A DNA stretch of 64,000 bases. Origin: Phaseolus vulgaris (Eukaryota > Streptophyta > Magnoliopsida > Fabales > Fabaceae). The notes below the pieces were generated by a model that was not told the DNA's origin, ran no database searches, and saw nothing but the letters and a program-made list of their open reading frames with translations. Location: positions 35,910,023-35,974,022 of the forward strand of contig NC_023755.2 in NCBI RefSeq assembly GCF_000499845.2, given 5' to 3'. Below, in pieces: positions 49,201 to 60,421 of this stretch. The translations under genes were made by a program, and so were the position numbers. Positions within the stretch are counted from its first letter, which is position 1, and the number at the start of each line of letters is the position of its first letter.

Positions 49201-50068
49201 AAAATGAAAACAAAATTAGTAATATTAAATATATTAATCAGTTCAATAGTAAATTATTTTTTCAATATTCTAATCTACAACTTCTATAAATCAATAGATA
49301 ATTTAAATTTAAAGAAAAACTCAAAGTGGTGGATAAAATTAATAGATAATAATTATTTTTCTTATCAACGAATATAAGTAAAAAGAATTTATCGATAATA
49401 ATTTTTTTTAATAAATAAGAATACTAGAAATATTCCAATCCATATAAAAAATCAATTATCCATAACTCAAAACATTATCCAAAATATTATATTCTTAATG
49501 AGTAAACAATACTAGGAATCACTTTTAAAAGCCCCTCCTCCTACACATGACACAAAAAATAATTTGTTTATATACATTAAACCAGATACCAAAGAGACTC
49601 ATATGATGGATATGATCAATAAATAACACAATCGAAGATTTTTTTAGAAACAGAATTCGAACGAAAGACACATTTACGTAGACATCAATGAATACTATCA
49701 AGTTAATTTCATTTGAACTTCCAAGTAAGAAAGCTTAAAGGGGTGAAAAAAAGGAAATTGCCATGGATGCAAAAACTCACTTTTTCCTTTTATTTTGGAT
49801 CTTTTTCCCAACTTACTTTCGCGGGAAAAATCAATAACAAATAGCAATAATTAATCTTACAAAAGTTTTAAAAAACTTCCCTACGAGAATAAAACCTATA
49901 TTTCTAACAAAAAAAGCTCTTAAAAACAATTCTAATTTGTTCCTGTGTTACATGTTCCTTGAGATGAAGGAAGTTTAACCCAACTGCACCTAAATTTAGA
50001 TGATGAATTTCTCATCCTTGCCAACTTAGAATCTAAACATGTTACTGAATTAAGAAGCTTTTCTACGT
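46206..50068. other. AT-rich intergenic region, no gene
   Basis: Very AT-rich, with short low-complexity frames only (for example 47983-48243 and 48705-48457). No transposon ends identified. The bases just left of 50069 should be the 3' untranslated region of the NAC090-like gene. Confidence 0.5.
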
Positions 50069-51058
50069 TTAAGCATGCTTGAGATAAGGGTCATGTCCAA
50101 TTAACTCTTCCCATTCCCAAAATGGTTCCTCAACCCTATTGCTTGCATTCAAATGTATGCCACTTGACCCTGCTCCAGCTTCATGATTATGAGCATCACC
50201 AGAGTGGGAAGTATCAGAAGAACTTGATCCATCCACCACCGCTGCTCTCGGTTGACCACTTGTTGAAGCAGCACCTCTATTCTCATCAGCTCCTAACTCA
50301 GCTCTTGCCATCTCAAGAGGTCGTCGATCAAACGATCTAAAGTTTCCCGATATAACATAAACACGACACAAGCTGAACTCGTGCCTCAACTACACACATA
50401 ACCAAAACAAAAACTATAAGAACATCAGAATTTGTGTTAACTGTGAAACCAACAACAACTGGCTTAACACGCTCAATATTTATATATTAAAATAAGGTTT
50501 TATAATAGTAATGATGATGATGATGAATATACCTCGGGAGAGGTTGTGTTGGATTGATGAGAGTGTTGAATGGCTTTGTACTCATGCATCTTCCATTTGG
50601 TTTTCCTTCCAGTTGGAGCCTTCCCTTTGTAAAACACCATGGTTTTCTTCATCCCAATGACTTTGTTGTCGGAAGAGTAAACGTGGCAGGGAGAACCAGT
50701 GGCTTTCCAGTACCCACTTGCGGTGGTTCTGCTGGGTCTACCTCCTCTCGTCTCTCTCTCTTGCCTCGGGGAAAAGAAGAACCATTGCTCCGTGTCTCCA
50801 CGACAACGCTCCCCTGCAAGGGCTGACAAAAAAATAACATTTTAGCTGGTTTGAAACGTACTAGAGAAAGAGTTGAAAAAGGTCAAGGTAATAAGTTCTT
50901 TTACTTGGAAGGTTCCAAGGCTCTACGCCATTGATGTCAATGACTGGAATAACCCTGCTTGTGTCGTGTGTTTGTCCCTGGAGCTGGTTGTGCAGATAGA
51001 AAGCAACAAGCTCTTCCTCTGTCGGGTAGAATCGAAAACCAGGTGGGAGATCAGCCAT
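50069..51058 (-). CDS. NAC transcription factor, NAC090-like
   Basis: Three exons on the minus strand, 51058-50905, 50822-50533 and 50389-50069, with GT/AG borders and a 254-residue frame. The NAC domain spans about residues 4-165: [89 protein letters not shown] and, from exon 3, EFSLCRVY. The [14 protein letters not shown] and RQERE(T/A)RGGRPSR wording is characteristic of Arabidopsis NAC090/NAC061/NAC036 relatives, which act in leaf senescence and salicylic-acid responses; transfer of that role is inference. The tail (from about 172) is Ser/Gly/Asp-rich and ends with a conserved [14 protein letters not shown] acidic-aromatic motif, like the MWDWEQL tail of NAC090. No membrane anchor is present. 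Confidence 0.95.
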
Positions 51059-51103
51059 GTTTGAATGTTTGAATATTTTGGAATAATGAAGTAAGATAAT
51101 AGA

Positions 51104-51114
51104 AATATATATAT
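51104..51114 (-). promoter_or_regulatory. Putative TATA box of the NAC090-like gene
   Basis: ATATATATATT on the minus strand, 46-56 bases upstream of the ATG at 51058. If used, the leader would be very short; simple AT repeats make a chance match possible. Confidence 0.3.
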
Positions 51115-52181
51115 GGAGAGAAAAGGTTTAATGGCGTGGCGAAAGATGAGTGGGGCAGAGAGGTTCGCCGAGTGAAATGAGAAAAGTGTTTGAGTAGGGA
51201 TTGGTTGGAAACTTCCACGCGGTTGCAGGGGCAAGAAAACGTCTTTGTGCCCCCAAAACTGTTCTTACCTTTTCATGTATATATATTTATGTTATGTTAT
51301 TATTATGTTTTTGTGCTGTAAACATGAACTTTGAATTGGTCATCTTGTTCTTGGTTTTGTTGTGTGAGCCCAACCCAATTAAGGTTTTTTGGTATATCCT
51401 CATTTGATTTGTATTCGGCCTTGCATCCATGGTGAATAGTGGTTTTCTGCTTATCAGCTGGGCCAAGGGAATCTTATGGGTGGAACAAGTCTTAATTTTC
51501 GTGTGTATCCGATAATGTTATGTCACAAGACAAGTATCCAGCTACACTGTCACAACTCTACTTCTACAATACGATGTATAAAGATCTCACATTAACTAAA
51601 ATTAAAAATATTTTATGATAAATACACTTAAAATTTACTTTTTTAATATTTTTATCATAAAATTTAGACTATGAGAAAAAAGTTGAGACTTATACATTTT
51701 TTTAGTAAATATTTAAGTAAGTTATTATTCTGTGGCGTTATCTATATGTTGAACTTTGTTGATCCTTAACTTTTCTAAACAATTTTGTGATAAACTATTC
51801 CACCGTTTTTTTAATAACTTACTTGTATATAATAATGAACATACATATGCTCGTGCTATGTGAAAGGAAGAAAAGTGAAGATACAAAAGTTTAGAACTAG
51901 AGACTAAATCAACTTCAACACCGTCACTTCACTCATACTCACCAATATGTGGAAAATAAATTATTATTATTATTAATCACTAGTAATTAAAATATTTTTA
52001 ACTAGTAATTGTGTTATTTACTTAAATTAAATGTAAATATTTGGATTTAAACCTATCACTAAAATATTCCTACTACAGGGTTATTTGATCATCTATTAAA
52101 CATATACATATAAAATGTGTTTTTATCATTTTTACCAATTTTTATAATGACGGTGGCTTTCTTCAAGATTTTTTTTTTCTT
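51115..52181. other. Intergenic DNA upstream of the NAC090-like gene
   Basis: Probably includes the promoter. No gene recognised on either strand; composition is AT-rich with no transposon ends identified. Confidence 0.45.
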
Positions 52182-52184
52182 TTA

Positions 52185-52936
52185 GGCTTTGTTTGGATTA
52201 AAGAGTAGAAATGAGAGAGTGGATTTGAGATGATTTAAGAAGAAAGTGTAAAGAAAGTTAGGGTGTTTGGATTAAGGTAAATAGAGTGGAAAGTGTGAGG
52301 AAAGTTTATGAAAATTTGTGAGTGATGTGATAGGTGTGATTGAAATTGTATTTTTTTTAATTGATAAAATGTAACTTTACATATTTATCCTTATATTTAT
52401 TTTTAAAAAAAATTTAATTTAATTAATTTATTTATAAATTATAATTATTTTTAATTAAAATATTATTTAAATATTTATAATTATAAATATTTAATAAAAA
52501 CTTAATTTTAAATTAAATAAAAAATTATTATTTTTATCTTTATTTTTTCTAATTAATAATTATTATATAAATTTATTTCTTTATTCTTAAATATATATTT
52601 ATAATTTATTATATATATAATATAATTAATTATGCTGTTTTATAATAATTATTTTTTTATAATTTTAATTGTATTTTTATATTTAAATTATAATTCTACT
52701 TAAATTAAAATAAAAATAATTTAAGTTGAAGATAGAAAAGGATAAAAAAGTAATTTACATTTAATTAATTAAATAAATATAGATATATCTAAACCCTAAA
52801 CCCTAAATTAATTAAATAAATTTTTTTCGATTTTCGTGTTTTAATATATTTTATTACTTTGGTTTTCGCAATTTTTTTTCTGAACAGTAGAACTTCTCCT
52901 TTCTTCTCTTTTCTCCGTTTAAAAACAAACGGACCC
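52185..52936. mobile_element. PIF/Harbinger (Tourist-like) non-autonomous element, TSD TTA
   Basis: The left end GGCTTTGTTTGGATTAAAG and the complement of the right end GGGTCCGTTTGTTTTTAAA form imperfect terminal inverted repeats of the Tourist GGGYCYGTTTGG type. TTA lies directly outside both ends (52182-52184 and 52937-52939), the hallmark 3-bp duplication of PIF/Harbinger elements. The interior is AT-rich and non-coding. It includes GTGTTTGGATTAAGG at about 52262, an internal echo of the end, and a short telomere-like AAACCCTAAACCCTAAA at 52793-52809. Confidence 0.55.
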
Positions 52937-52939
52937 TTA

Positions 52940-55199
52940 GAAAGTTTTTCATTTGCATGAGGGATTATTAGCGTGTAGATTTTTCTGTCCAGATGTTTGA
53001 TATAAGAAACGCTTTAATATTTCTAAAAAGGTTATGTGAATTGAAAATATAAGCTTCTCTTATTTACAAGAAGAAAGTAAAAATATTTTCTAGATATGAA
53101 ATTCCTTACACTAATTTGGGATTAAGTTGAAATAGAGTTTTGTTATCTTCATAATTGAAAATAATTTTTTGATAGCAATGTAAATACATTATTCCTAAAC
53201 ATGTAGAATCATAATTACATATATTTTACAAAAAAAATATTAAGAATAAAAAATGCTAACATTCATTCTAATTTAAACATTATGATCTCTGTAACAGCCA
53301 AACATTTTTTGTGAAGTTATAAAATCCATCTCTTCAAATAAAATTGGAGATAAAAATGTCTACATCTTACCATAAATTTGAAAATATATTTTGAATTTTA
53401 AAATTTAAAATACAAAAGTGTATTATGATAAATTTTGAAATTTGGAATACTTTTGTATTCTAAATTCTAAAATTTGGAATATATTTTTTGGGTTTAAAAA
53501 TAAATTTTGAATTATACAATTTAGAAATATGAAAAAAAAATCCTCCACCTTTTGTCAAAGAATAGTTTTGGAAATAAAAGATTTATGAAAGGGTAAGAAG
53601 AAATTATGAAGGTGAAGGAAGAAATTGTCTGGAGAATGGTGGACGCGAGCCCATAAAGCCCAAACTAAAAATTACAAGATATTGGGCTAGGTTTCCAACT
53701 TTCCTCAACCTATTTTTTTCACCCTCTTTCGTCATGGAATGAATATTCCAATAAGTGTATTTTATTAAAATTTCACAAGTTTTAAAAATGTTTTTTAAAA
53801 TATCCAATTGTATTCAATAAAAGTTTTTCAAATATATAAGTAATATTTATGGTATTTAATTAAGATAATTGGATTTTTAAAGGAGGACAAAAACATCTTA
53901 AGTTATTCATTTATACTACTTATAAAAAAGTCTCATGGTATTAGGAAATATACACATTTTGATGAAATATTTCTTAAGAGGAATTTCGATATATTTCACA
54001 CAATTTCTTAATAGGATTACATACCACATTTATCAAAAAATTTAATTTAACTCTTTGAGACTTTATTTGATGGAGTTAGAACTAAATTAGCTAATAAAAA
54101 AAATTAAAAATTGTGTTAACTTTGTTTTTTTTTTTTCTGATACTCATAATTTTTCATGTTTTCTATAACTTAATGAAATTCTTTCAAATATTGTAAATAC
54201 ATGAACTTCTTTCTTCTGTTCTTAATTCTTGCGATATATATTTATTAAAACTCAAATTGAAAAACCTTAATTTTAATATCTTTCAAATAAAATCTCATAA
54301 GCAATACCATTTAGAAAGTATTTTTTAATTTCCGTAAGATATTTATATTAAAATAGTATTTTAAACGATTTGTTATGGTGCATAATGAATTACCCATATT
54401 ACACCTTCCTTTTTTTTATCACTTTGTTGGAAAACTTCTCCTGAATCTTGATGTTACCCTTGCAATTAATTTTTTTAACTAATAGAAATTTTTATATTTT
54501 ACTTTGTGAGCCTTTTTCTTATAAGTTTTATATTAAAATATTGAGAAACAAGTTTCTTGCAGATTAAAATTTTACAAAATAGAAAAAATCTTATAAAATA
54601 TGATTTTTTTTTAACACTGCATCTCTTATTCAGTTTAAGTTATCATGTTCTTTCTATCTTAGTGAACATATCTACTCACGTAACCCTAGCAAAGGCTGAC
54701 AAATGAACCAATCATAGGATGTCACGTAACCCTAGCCCTTTGTATTCTCTAAAAACTTTCACTCTCACGTTTCTCTCACCTACTTTGTCTTCTCTTTCAC
54801 TTTGACAACTACACCTCATGCAATACCACTTCTGTATTTTTTACTTGGTGCGTATTTTGAATTTTGAAGTGACAATCGCGATGGGTTTACGAGAATATAT
54901 AGGTTGTGAAATAAAGAACAATTCACTGTTTTTATTTGTCATTTCTTCTTTTCATTTTCCAAAGAATAGGTGATTATGTGTTTGTTGGGTTTTGCTGTAT
55001 TTATTTTTTCGTTTTCTCTAGTATTTGTTTTTCTTTGTTTGTTACGTTTTTTAAAACTGATGCAGTTTTTAGGGTTTGATCTTCATAGTTTCTTGGTTTT
55101 ATCTTTTCTAGTCATTCTTTTCATTTTTTTTACGGTTTGTTTTCTTATACATTTTTTTTCTCTATTTGTTAAGTTTTTTTTGGGTTTTCTCTTCATAGT
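52940..55199. other. Intergenic DNA leading to the B3 pseudogene
   Basis: AT-rich to about 54660. Then two CACGTAACCCTAGC copies (54677 and 54723) and a CT-rich run look like an old promoter and leader for the plus-strand B3 pseudogene. From about 54980 the plus strand is extremely T-rich, with words such as CTTTGTTTGTTAC, TTTTCTCTTCATAG and TATACATTTTTTTTCTC that recur after the TRIM (57205-57430), forming a degenerate repeat split by the TRIM insertion. Confidence 0.45.
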
Positions 55200-55320
55200 T
55201 GTTGGAGATCCTACATCGACTAGAGATAAGGACATTTCATAATATATAAATGGGTGCAAACCTCACCTTATTGAGCCAGTTTTATGGGGTTGAGTTAGGC
55301 TTAAAGTCCACTTTTTAATA
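55200..55320 (+). repeat. 5' LTR of the TRIM
   Basis: 121 bp, TGTTGGAGATCC...TTTTTAATA. It shares CATCGACTAGAGAT, GGGTGCAAACCTCAC and TTTTATGGGGTTGAGTTAGG with the 3' LTR. Confidence 0.9.
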
Positions 55321-55332
55321 TGGTATCAGAGC
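55321..55332 (+). other. Primer-binding site of the TRIM (tRNA-iMet type)
   Basis: TGGTATCAGAGC directly follows the 5' LTR. It is complementary to the 3' end of plant initiator methionine tRNA. Confidence 0.85.
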
Positions 55333-55383
55333 CATTTTCGAACCTATCCTAGCGAGTATTTGTTGGGCTTATCAGGCCACCCG

Positions 55384-57013
55384 TGTAAGGATCTAGAAAA
55401 TAACCTTAGAGTAGAAGTGATATATTTTAAATGATACCTGAATATTTTATTATTAAAATGAAAATGACATATAAATAGAAAATTCAGTTATTCAGGTTTC
55501 ATTTTAAAATAACCACCATCTCTCTAAAAGTTTCCCTTTTCATTTCTCTTCCTTCTCTCTAAGATTCTGACCTCCTCGTTCATCTGTTCGACGATCAGAG
55601 TACGCCATTAGACTCCTGGCAGCAAAGACTACAAGACTGCCCGATCAAATAAGTTTATTTTCGTACCCTTTTCCTTTCCTCTCCTTCTCTCTATGATTCT
55701 GACATCCTCAACTATCAGTTTGACGATCAAAGTCTGCCATTGAACTTGATAGGTTGTCTACATGAGTTTTACATGTGACTCTTTTAGCTTTAGGGTTAAT
55801 ATCTGTTAACTCAAGGTCCTAGTTATATAGTTAGATTTTGATTAGGACTCTGTGGTGCAGGTTAATTACCTTTAAGCTTTTGGGTAGGTTTGGAGCTCTT
55901 GGTGAGCATCAACTAAAGTTCAGGTAAGGTAGTCTTATTATTTTCAATAAAACCCTAGGTTAGAAGATTCTGGATGTGGAGGTGACGTGGTCACCAATTC
56001 TAATTGTTTTTGCTTGCAGGATTATCTCTCTTGAAGAGTAAAGTAATATATTGACTGGAATGGTTGATTTTGAATCTGTTATGGGAATAATTTGTTGAAA
56101 CTGTTTGTGATTGAGATATATTTGGATTGTTTAGAAAGTTTATATATATGAAGTGATTGAGTGGTGCATTGATATGTTAAATGATGTATGTAATGAGGTT
56201 AAAGTGTGATCAAGACGTAGTATTTTCAGGAAAGGAAATACCATGTTGAGATTGTTATTAGGGTGTATTGATTTGTGAGTGTCCTGTGAATGAGACGATC
56301 CTGACTCTACTGATATAATGGAATCAAATAGATGAAGTTATTCAGTTGGTGAGAGTCGAAGGAGGTCCATTGGCTGATTCTGAGGTTTGTAAGAACTGAT
56401 CAGAGCACAAATGGATTTACCCTGTCATATGAAGATGATGAGATATTGAGATAATTATGTGCATGGCTGTGTGGGTTTCACAGCAGTAGTATGACAGGTG
56501 CAGGTCTCTGGATGCTAATTTCAATACACAAGTCTTCCGGAAGTAGAGTCAAGTGTCTATGTGTTGTGAGTCCGTAAAAGTCTGGCATATGAAAGATGAA
56601 TTTTATGAATGTAATAGACACTTGATGGTTTGAGAAATCATATGAGAATTGATGAATTATGCTTATTAATTTGAAATTTAAATTATATCAAAACTTTTTA
56701 TATAGATAGCTTACCCTGTTATTTGTTTGTGTTTGTTTCTTTATCTGTGATGATCGTGTTTTACATGGGAGCAGATGAGATTTCAGGTGATAGAGCTCCT
56801 TAGTGAACAGCTGGAGAATGAGATAATGAGATAGTTTTATTTGAATGTTTTGTTTTGTTGTTAAAACTTTTTATGTATATATATTAAATCCCTATGAAGA
56901 GGGATATTTCTTTTGAGATACACATATGAGAAAGTAGTATATGTTATTTGTAATTAGATATTGCTTGTTTTACTTTTATTACATTATATATGGGTAAAAT
57001 TAAGGATGTTACA
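55384..57013 (-). mobile_element. Solo LTR, 1630 bp, nested in the TRIM, TSD ACCCG
   Basis: On the plus strand the insert starts TGTAAGGATCTAG and ends GGATGTTACA. ACCCG lies directly before (55379-55383) and after it (57014-57018). Removing the insert and one ACCCG restores a continuous TRIM interior. The sequence is the reverse-oriented relative of the solo LTR at 10958-13130: the first about 250 bases match the complement of that element's right end almost base for base. It lacks that copy's 60-bp minisatellite. No coding or primer-site sequence lies inside. Read on the minus strand it starts TGTAACATCC, a plant Gypsy-type LTR start. Confidence 0.9.
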
Positions 57014-57082
57014 ACCCGCTATCGGACCACCCAAAATATATAGTCCCACGCACGAGTTGGCAGTCTCGGCGTGAAGGGGGTG

Positions 57083-57203
57083 TGTTGGAGATCCCACATC
57101 GACTAGAGATTAGAGCCTTTCATTGTATATAAGTGGGTGCAAACCTCACTCCATTGAGCCGGTTTTATGGGGTTGAGTTAGGCTTAAAGTCCACTTCGTA
57201 ATA
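57083..57203 (+). repeat. 3' LTR of the TRIM
   Basis: 121 bp, TGTTGGAGATCCC...TTCGTAATA, preceded by a G-rich tract that would serve as the polypurine tract, and followed by the ATAGT duplication. Confidence 0.9.
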
Positions 57204-57208
57204 ATAGT

Positions 57209-57948
57209 ATCTTCCTTTTATCTTTTATACTCATTTTCTTCATCTCTTTTACAGTTTCTTTTCTGAAGTTTTTTTATACATTTTTTTTCTCTGTTTGTTA
57301 CATTTTTCGCAATTGATGTAGTTTTTTTGGATTTTCTCTTCACTCATTCTCTTCATCTCTTTAATTGTTTCTTTTCTTAAGCTTTTTTATACATTTTTTT
57401 ATTATCTGTTTGTTACATTTTTTTTCCTTCTCTGTTTAGTGTGCCTTGCATTTATCTGTTTTACCCATTTTTTATTTACTCATTCATCTTAGTTTCTAAG
57501 TTTTCTGCACCTTTTTAACTTTTCTGCTCACAGTTTCTTGCATTTTACAACTTTTTTTTCACATTTTCTTACATTTTTCAGCTCTATCCATTTTGTTCAT
57601 CTCATTTAGGATTTGTTTTACGCTTTCTGAGTCTTCTTTTTTCTTTCGAGTAATTTGGAGTTCTGATCCAACTTTCGAAATTCCATCATTAATTACATAT
57701 AATGATGGTTTACTGCTCACGAGTTCCAATGTAGTCATAATTCCTTATGTAATTTGCTTCAGGTCATATCACTCCATTTTGCGGAGTTGGGCCTTTGGCC
57801 TTAGAATATGACTCCATTTTAATGACTTGAACCTTCTAATATCAATTCATTCTCTGGAGCTAGGCCGAGTCTGGCCTTAGTAATTAGTAATATTATATAA
57901 CTTAGTAAAATGTGAATTCTTTGTATTGTTTCTTTACTTCTTCGGACC
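57209..57948. other. T-rich degenerate tandem repeat and leader of B3 pseudogene
   Basis: Repeated blocks with CTCTTCA(T/C), TTCTTTTCT, TTTTTATACATTTTTTT and CTGTTTGTTACATTTTT occur at roughly 120-140-base spacing (for example near 57225-57310 and 57340-57430), continuing the pattern left of the TRIM. No gene other than the B3 pseudogene at the right edge. Confidence 0.5.
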
Positions 57949-58817
57949 ATGTCAAATTCAGATTGGGATGAAATATTAAGGCTGCCAACCAAGGGTAAAT
58001 TCAACTCCATGAACATTTGCGATGAGGTATGTTGTATTATTTTAAGTTAACTACCATTACTTTTCTACAAAATATGGTTAAAATTAATCATACATTTGTA
58101 TAAAAATTTGTAAAGATTTTGTGGATCGTGCTTTTGCCATAGAGTTTGCAACCGAACTTCGTGAGATGTGGCATCTTTAAGACAGTAATGGTACTACCAA
58201 TTATGTGTGGTACAACATGAATTTGTTGTCCGATGATTAAGGATGGGTCAGATTTAGCAAAGTATTATCAATTTGAACATGATCATCATATAATGTTTCA
58301 TTATGTTAGTGAGAATAAATTTCATATTACGATTTACACTGGAATGGCTTCACGATCTTCTGTTTTAACATTTTTGGATGCCATTCATCGTGCTTTACCG
58401 TTGTCTGACGGACCATTCCATCATTTCACATTAACAACTACTCTTTACCAATTCTATGGACCTTACCGAGTGATAGTTCTTTTTTTTCAAATTTTTATAC
58501 AATTTATATTTATAATTTGTTTATAATATTTTTTTTTGAATTGACAATCTGTGGAGGAACTTCCTGCTCTGTTTGGCAAATTTATTTGCTCATGAATGTT
58601 CACTATCATTGTTCTCCATGGTCCTTTAAACGAGTTCACATGCAATGTTTTAATAGATGAATGAGAAATAGGAAGTGTAAAATTTAGTAGTGGTTGGAGG
58701 GAATTTTGTGAATTACATGTTCTTCAAGAAGGTGACAAACTATTTTTTGAATGTGATAGCGAGAAGCCCTCTAACCACATTCAGATCATTATGGTTAGGG
58801 ATGAAGCATTCCGTTAA
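57949..58817 (+). pseudogene. Two-domain B3 (REM-type) DNA-binding protein pseudogene
   Basis: A plausible first exon (57949-58026, starts MSNSDWDEILRLP, donor GT at 58027) is followed by an AG at 58114-58115 and a B3 domain: FVDRAFAIEF, LREMWHL, DSNGTTNYVW and GWVRFSK in frame 2, then LAKYYQFEHDHHIMFHYV and KFHITIY in frame 0. It is therefore broken by TAA at 58178 and 58238 and by a frameshift between about 58241 and 58258. A second B3 domain follows (58545-58802, LPALFGKFICS, VLHGPLNEFTC, GWREFCELHVLQEGDKLFFEC), with in-frame TGA at 58593 and 58662, ending at TAA 58815. The GW..F...L..GD..FE pattern is diagnostic of B3. REM proteins are reproductive-meristem B3 factors, often in tandem-domain form. 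Strict splicing at the visible sites also misses the B3 frame by one base. Clearly non-functional as read. Confidence 0.75.
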
Positions 58818-60421
58818 ATGTGACCCTTTCATGGGAAGGTTTTTCGGTTATATTTCGTTGTCAGTTAAACCATGTTTGATATAATTATGGTTTTAGCACA
58901 TTTGGATTGTTCTTTGCATTATACGTATTTATTATTATTATTATTGATTCTTGAATGTGTTAACTTTAGGTATTTCATATATGGATACATGTATTCATAT
59001 ATGGATACATGTATGATTACGTTTTGTCTGGTACGTTTTTGTAGATGTGTTGGCCTAGTTTCATATATATAATGCAAATATGTGCTAGTACAGAAATTTT
59101 GAAAAAAATATTTATTTCATACCCTCTTTCTGTTGTCTTCTGTGTCCAATTTAAGATGTAATGTGTATTATGCGTATGAAATTATTTTTGTTGAGTCCAA
59201 TGTCCAATTTGGATTGTAATTTGTATTTGTATTGATATTGATATTTAGAAAATATTTACAGCTCACCTATTTATTGATTTTATTTATTGAGTACTTGGCA
59301 TAATTTATGTGCCTAACTCAAAATTGAAGTTTTTGTAGACAAACTCAGAGTACTTGAAAAACTTCCAAAACCCAAATGCATGTTTTCAATATTCAGACAT
59401 ATTTTTGTATGTATATTTGTTATGAATTTTGTTATATTTGTTATTTTATTCAGTAGTTGGTATAATTTGTTGTGCCCAACTCCATATGCATGTTTCTATA
59501 CAGTAACCCACATCATTATTTTAATTTGTAGGTAAGCAAAACCAGAAGTCTATGATAGTGTATGTATTTGTTTGGTGAAAAAGACATTTTTGTTTGCCGA
59601 TAGGAATAGGATTAACTTCATTTCTTTTAGAACTTTATTTATTCAAATGTACAATTAAAAAATGTTGTAAAATTTAAATTTTTAAATCTAATGTAATTTC
59701 CATTTAATATTTAATGTGTATTTTTTTTTATTTCTATTTTAATTTTAAAATTGTTGTGAATTATTTATAATTTCTTGAATTGTACATTTGAATAAATAAA
59801 TAAAGTCCTAAAAATGTTTACAGACTTCGTTTTCTTCGTAACAATTTTGGTAACTACATAGTATCTTTTTGTTAATAAAATCAAATAAATATACAAATTA
59901 CATATTAAATAAAAATAAGATTAGGGTTTGTTACTGATATTTAAATGAATAGTTGTATGATTGTTGAATTTACACTTCAAGTTACTTTTTCCTCTATTTT
60001 GTACTTGAATTAATAGTTGTACACTTATTTTTATCTCTTCATCTTAGTTATTGGCTTTGTGATATTATTTGAACTTCATCTCATTTGTTCATTTAATCCG
60101 TCAATGAAAGTGTATATTTGTTTTCATTTGTATAATTTCGTTTTCCAAATTATTTTTATCATTTCTATTCAGTTCTGAAATACCTTTTTATCATGTGCAT
60201 TGTGATATATTTTTCTTTCATCTGATTTGTTCATTTGATTTAACTTTCAAAGAGTTTTTTGTTTTCCATCTATTTATGTTATTTACTTTAATCAAAATAA
60301 TTAATTAATTATTTTATCCGATCAGAGTTGTTACTGTTTGTTGCATTAATTTAAAATTTAGATTTCAACTTCAATTATATTCTTTGTTTATAATTTTTCT
60401 TCTCTACCTAGTTTTAGTGTG
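58818..60421. other. AT-rich DNA between B3 pseudogene and Copia element
   Basis: A tandem ATATGGATACATGTATTC doublet lies near 58977-59013. Loosely repeated GTATAATTTGTTGTGCC/GCATAATTTATGTGCC blocks lie near 59300 and 59460. No gene recognised. Contains the inverted-repeat element listed at 59625. Confidence 0.45.
59625..59813. mobile_element. Small inverted-repeat (MITE-like) element
   Basis: The left arm TTTTAGAACTTTATTTATTC... (59626-59656, through ATGTACAATT) is matched by its complement at 59778-59811 (AATTGTACATTTGAATAAAT...AAGTCCTAAAA), with one mismatch and a 4-base insertion. The arms flank about 120 bases of A/T-rich DNA. The arms would form a strong hairpin. Target duplication not established, so the class is open. 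Confidence 0.55.

Larger units (their letters stand above)
55200..57203 (+). mobile_element. TRIM retrotransposon (369 bp when intact), TSD ATAGT, with nested insertion
   Basis: Two 121-bp LTRs (55200-55320 and 57083-57203), both starting TGTTGGAGATC and ending AATA, differ at about 14 positions by eye. ATAGT flanks both sides (55195-55199 and 57204-57208). The 5' LTR is followed at once by TGGTATCAGAGC (55321), the primer site for initiator tRNA-Met. The 3' LTR is preceded by a purine-rich GTGAAGGGGGTG tract. Without the inserted solo LTR the internal part is about 127 bp and non-coding, which fits terminal-repeat retrotransposons in miniature. Such elements need proteins from other retrotransposons to move. 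Confidence 0.9.

Noticed and set aside
52793..52809. AAACCCTAAACCCTAAA as an interstitial telomere
   Set aside because: Only about two units; such short runs occur by chance and as plant promoter motifs. Kept only as a note within the MITE.
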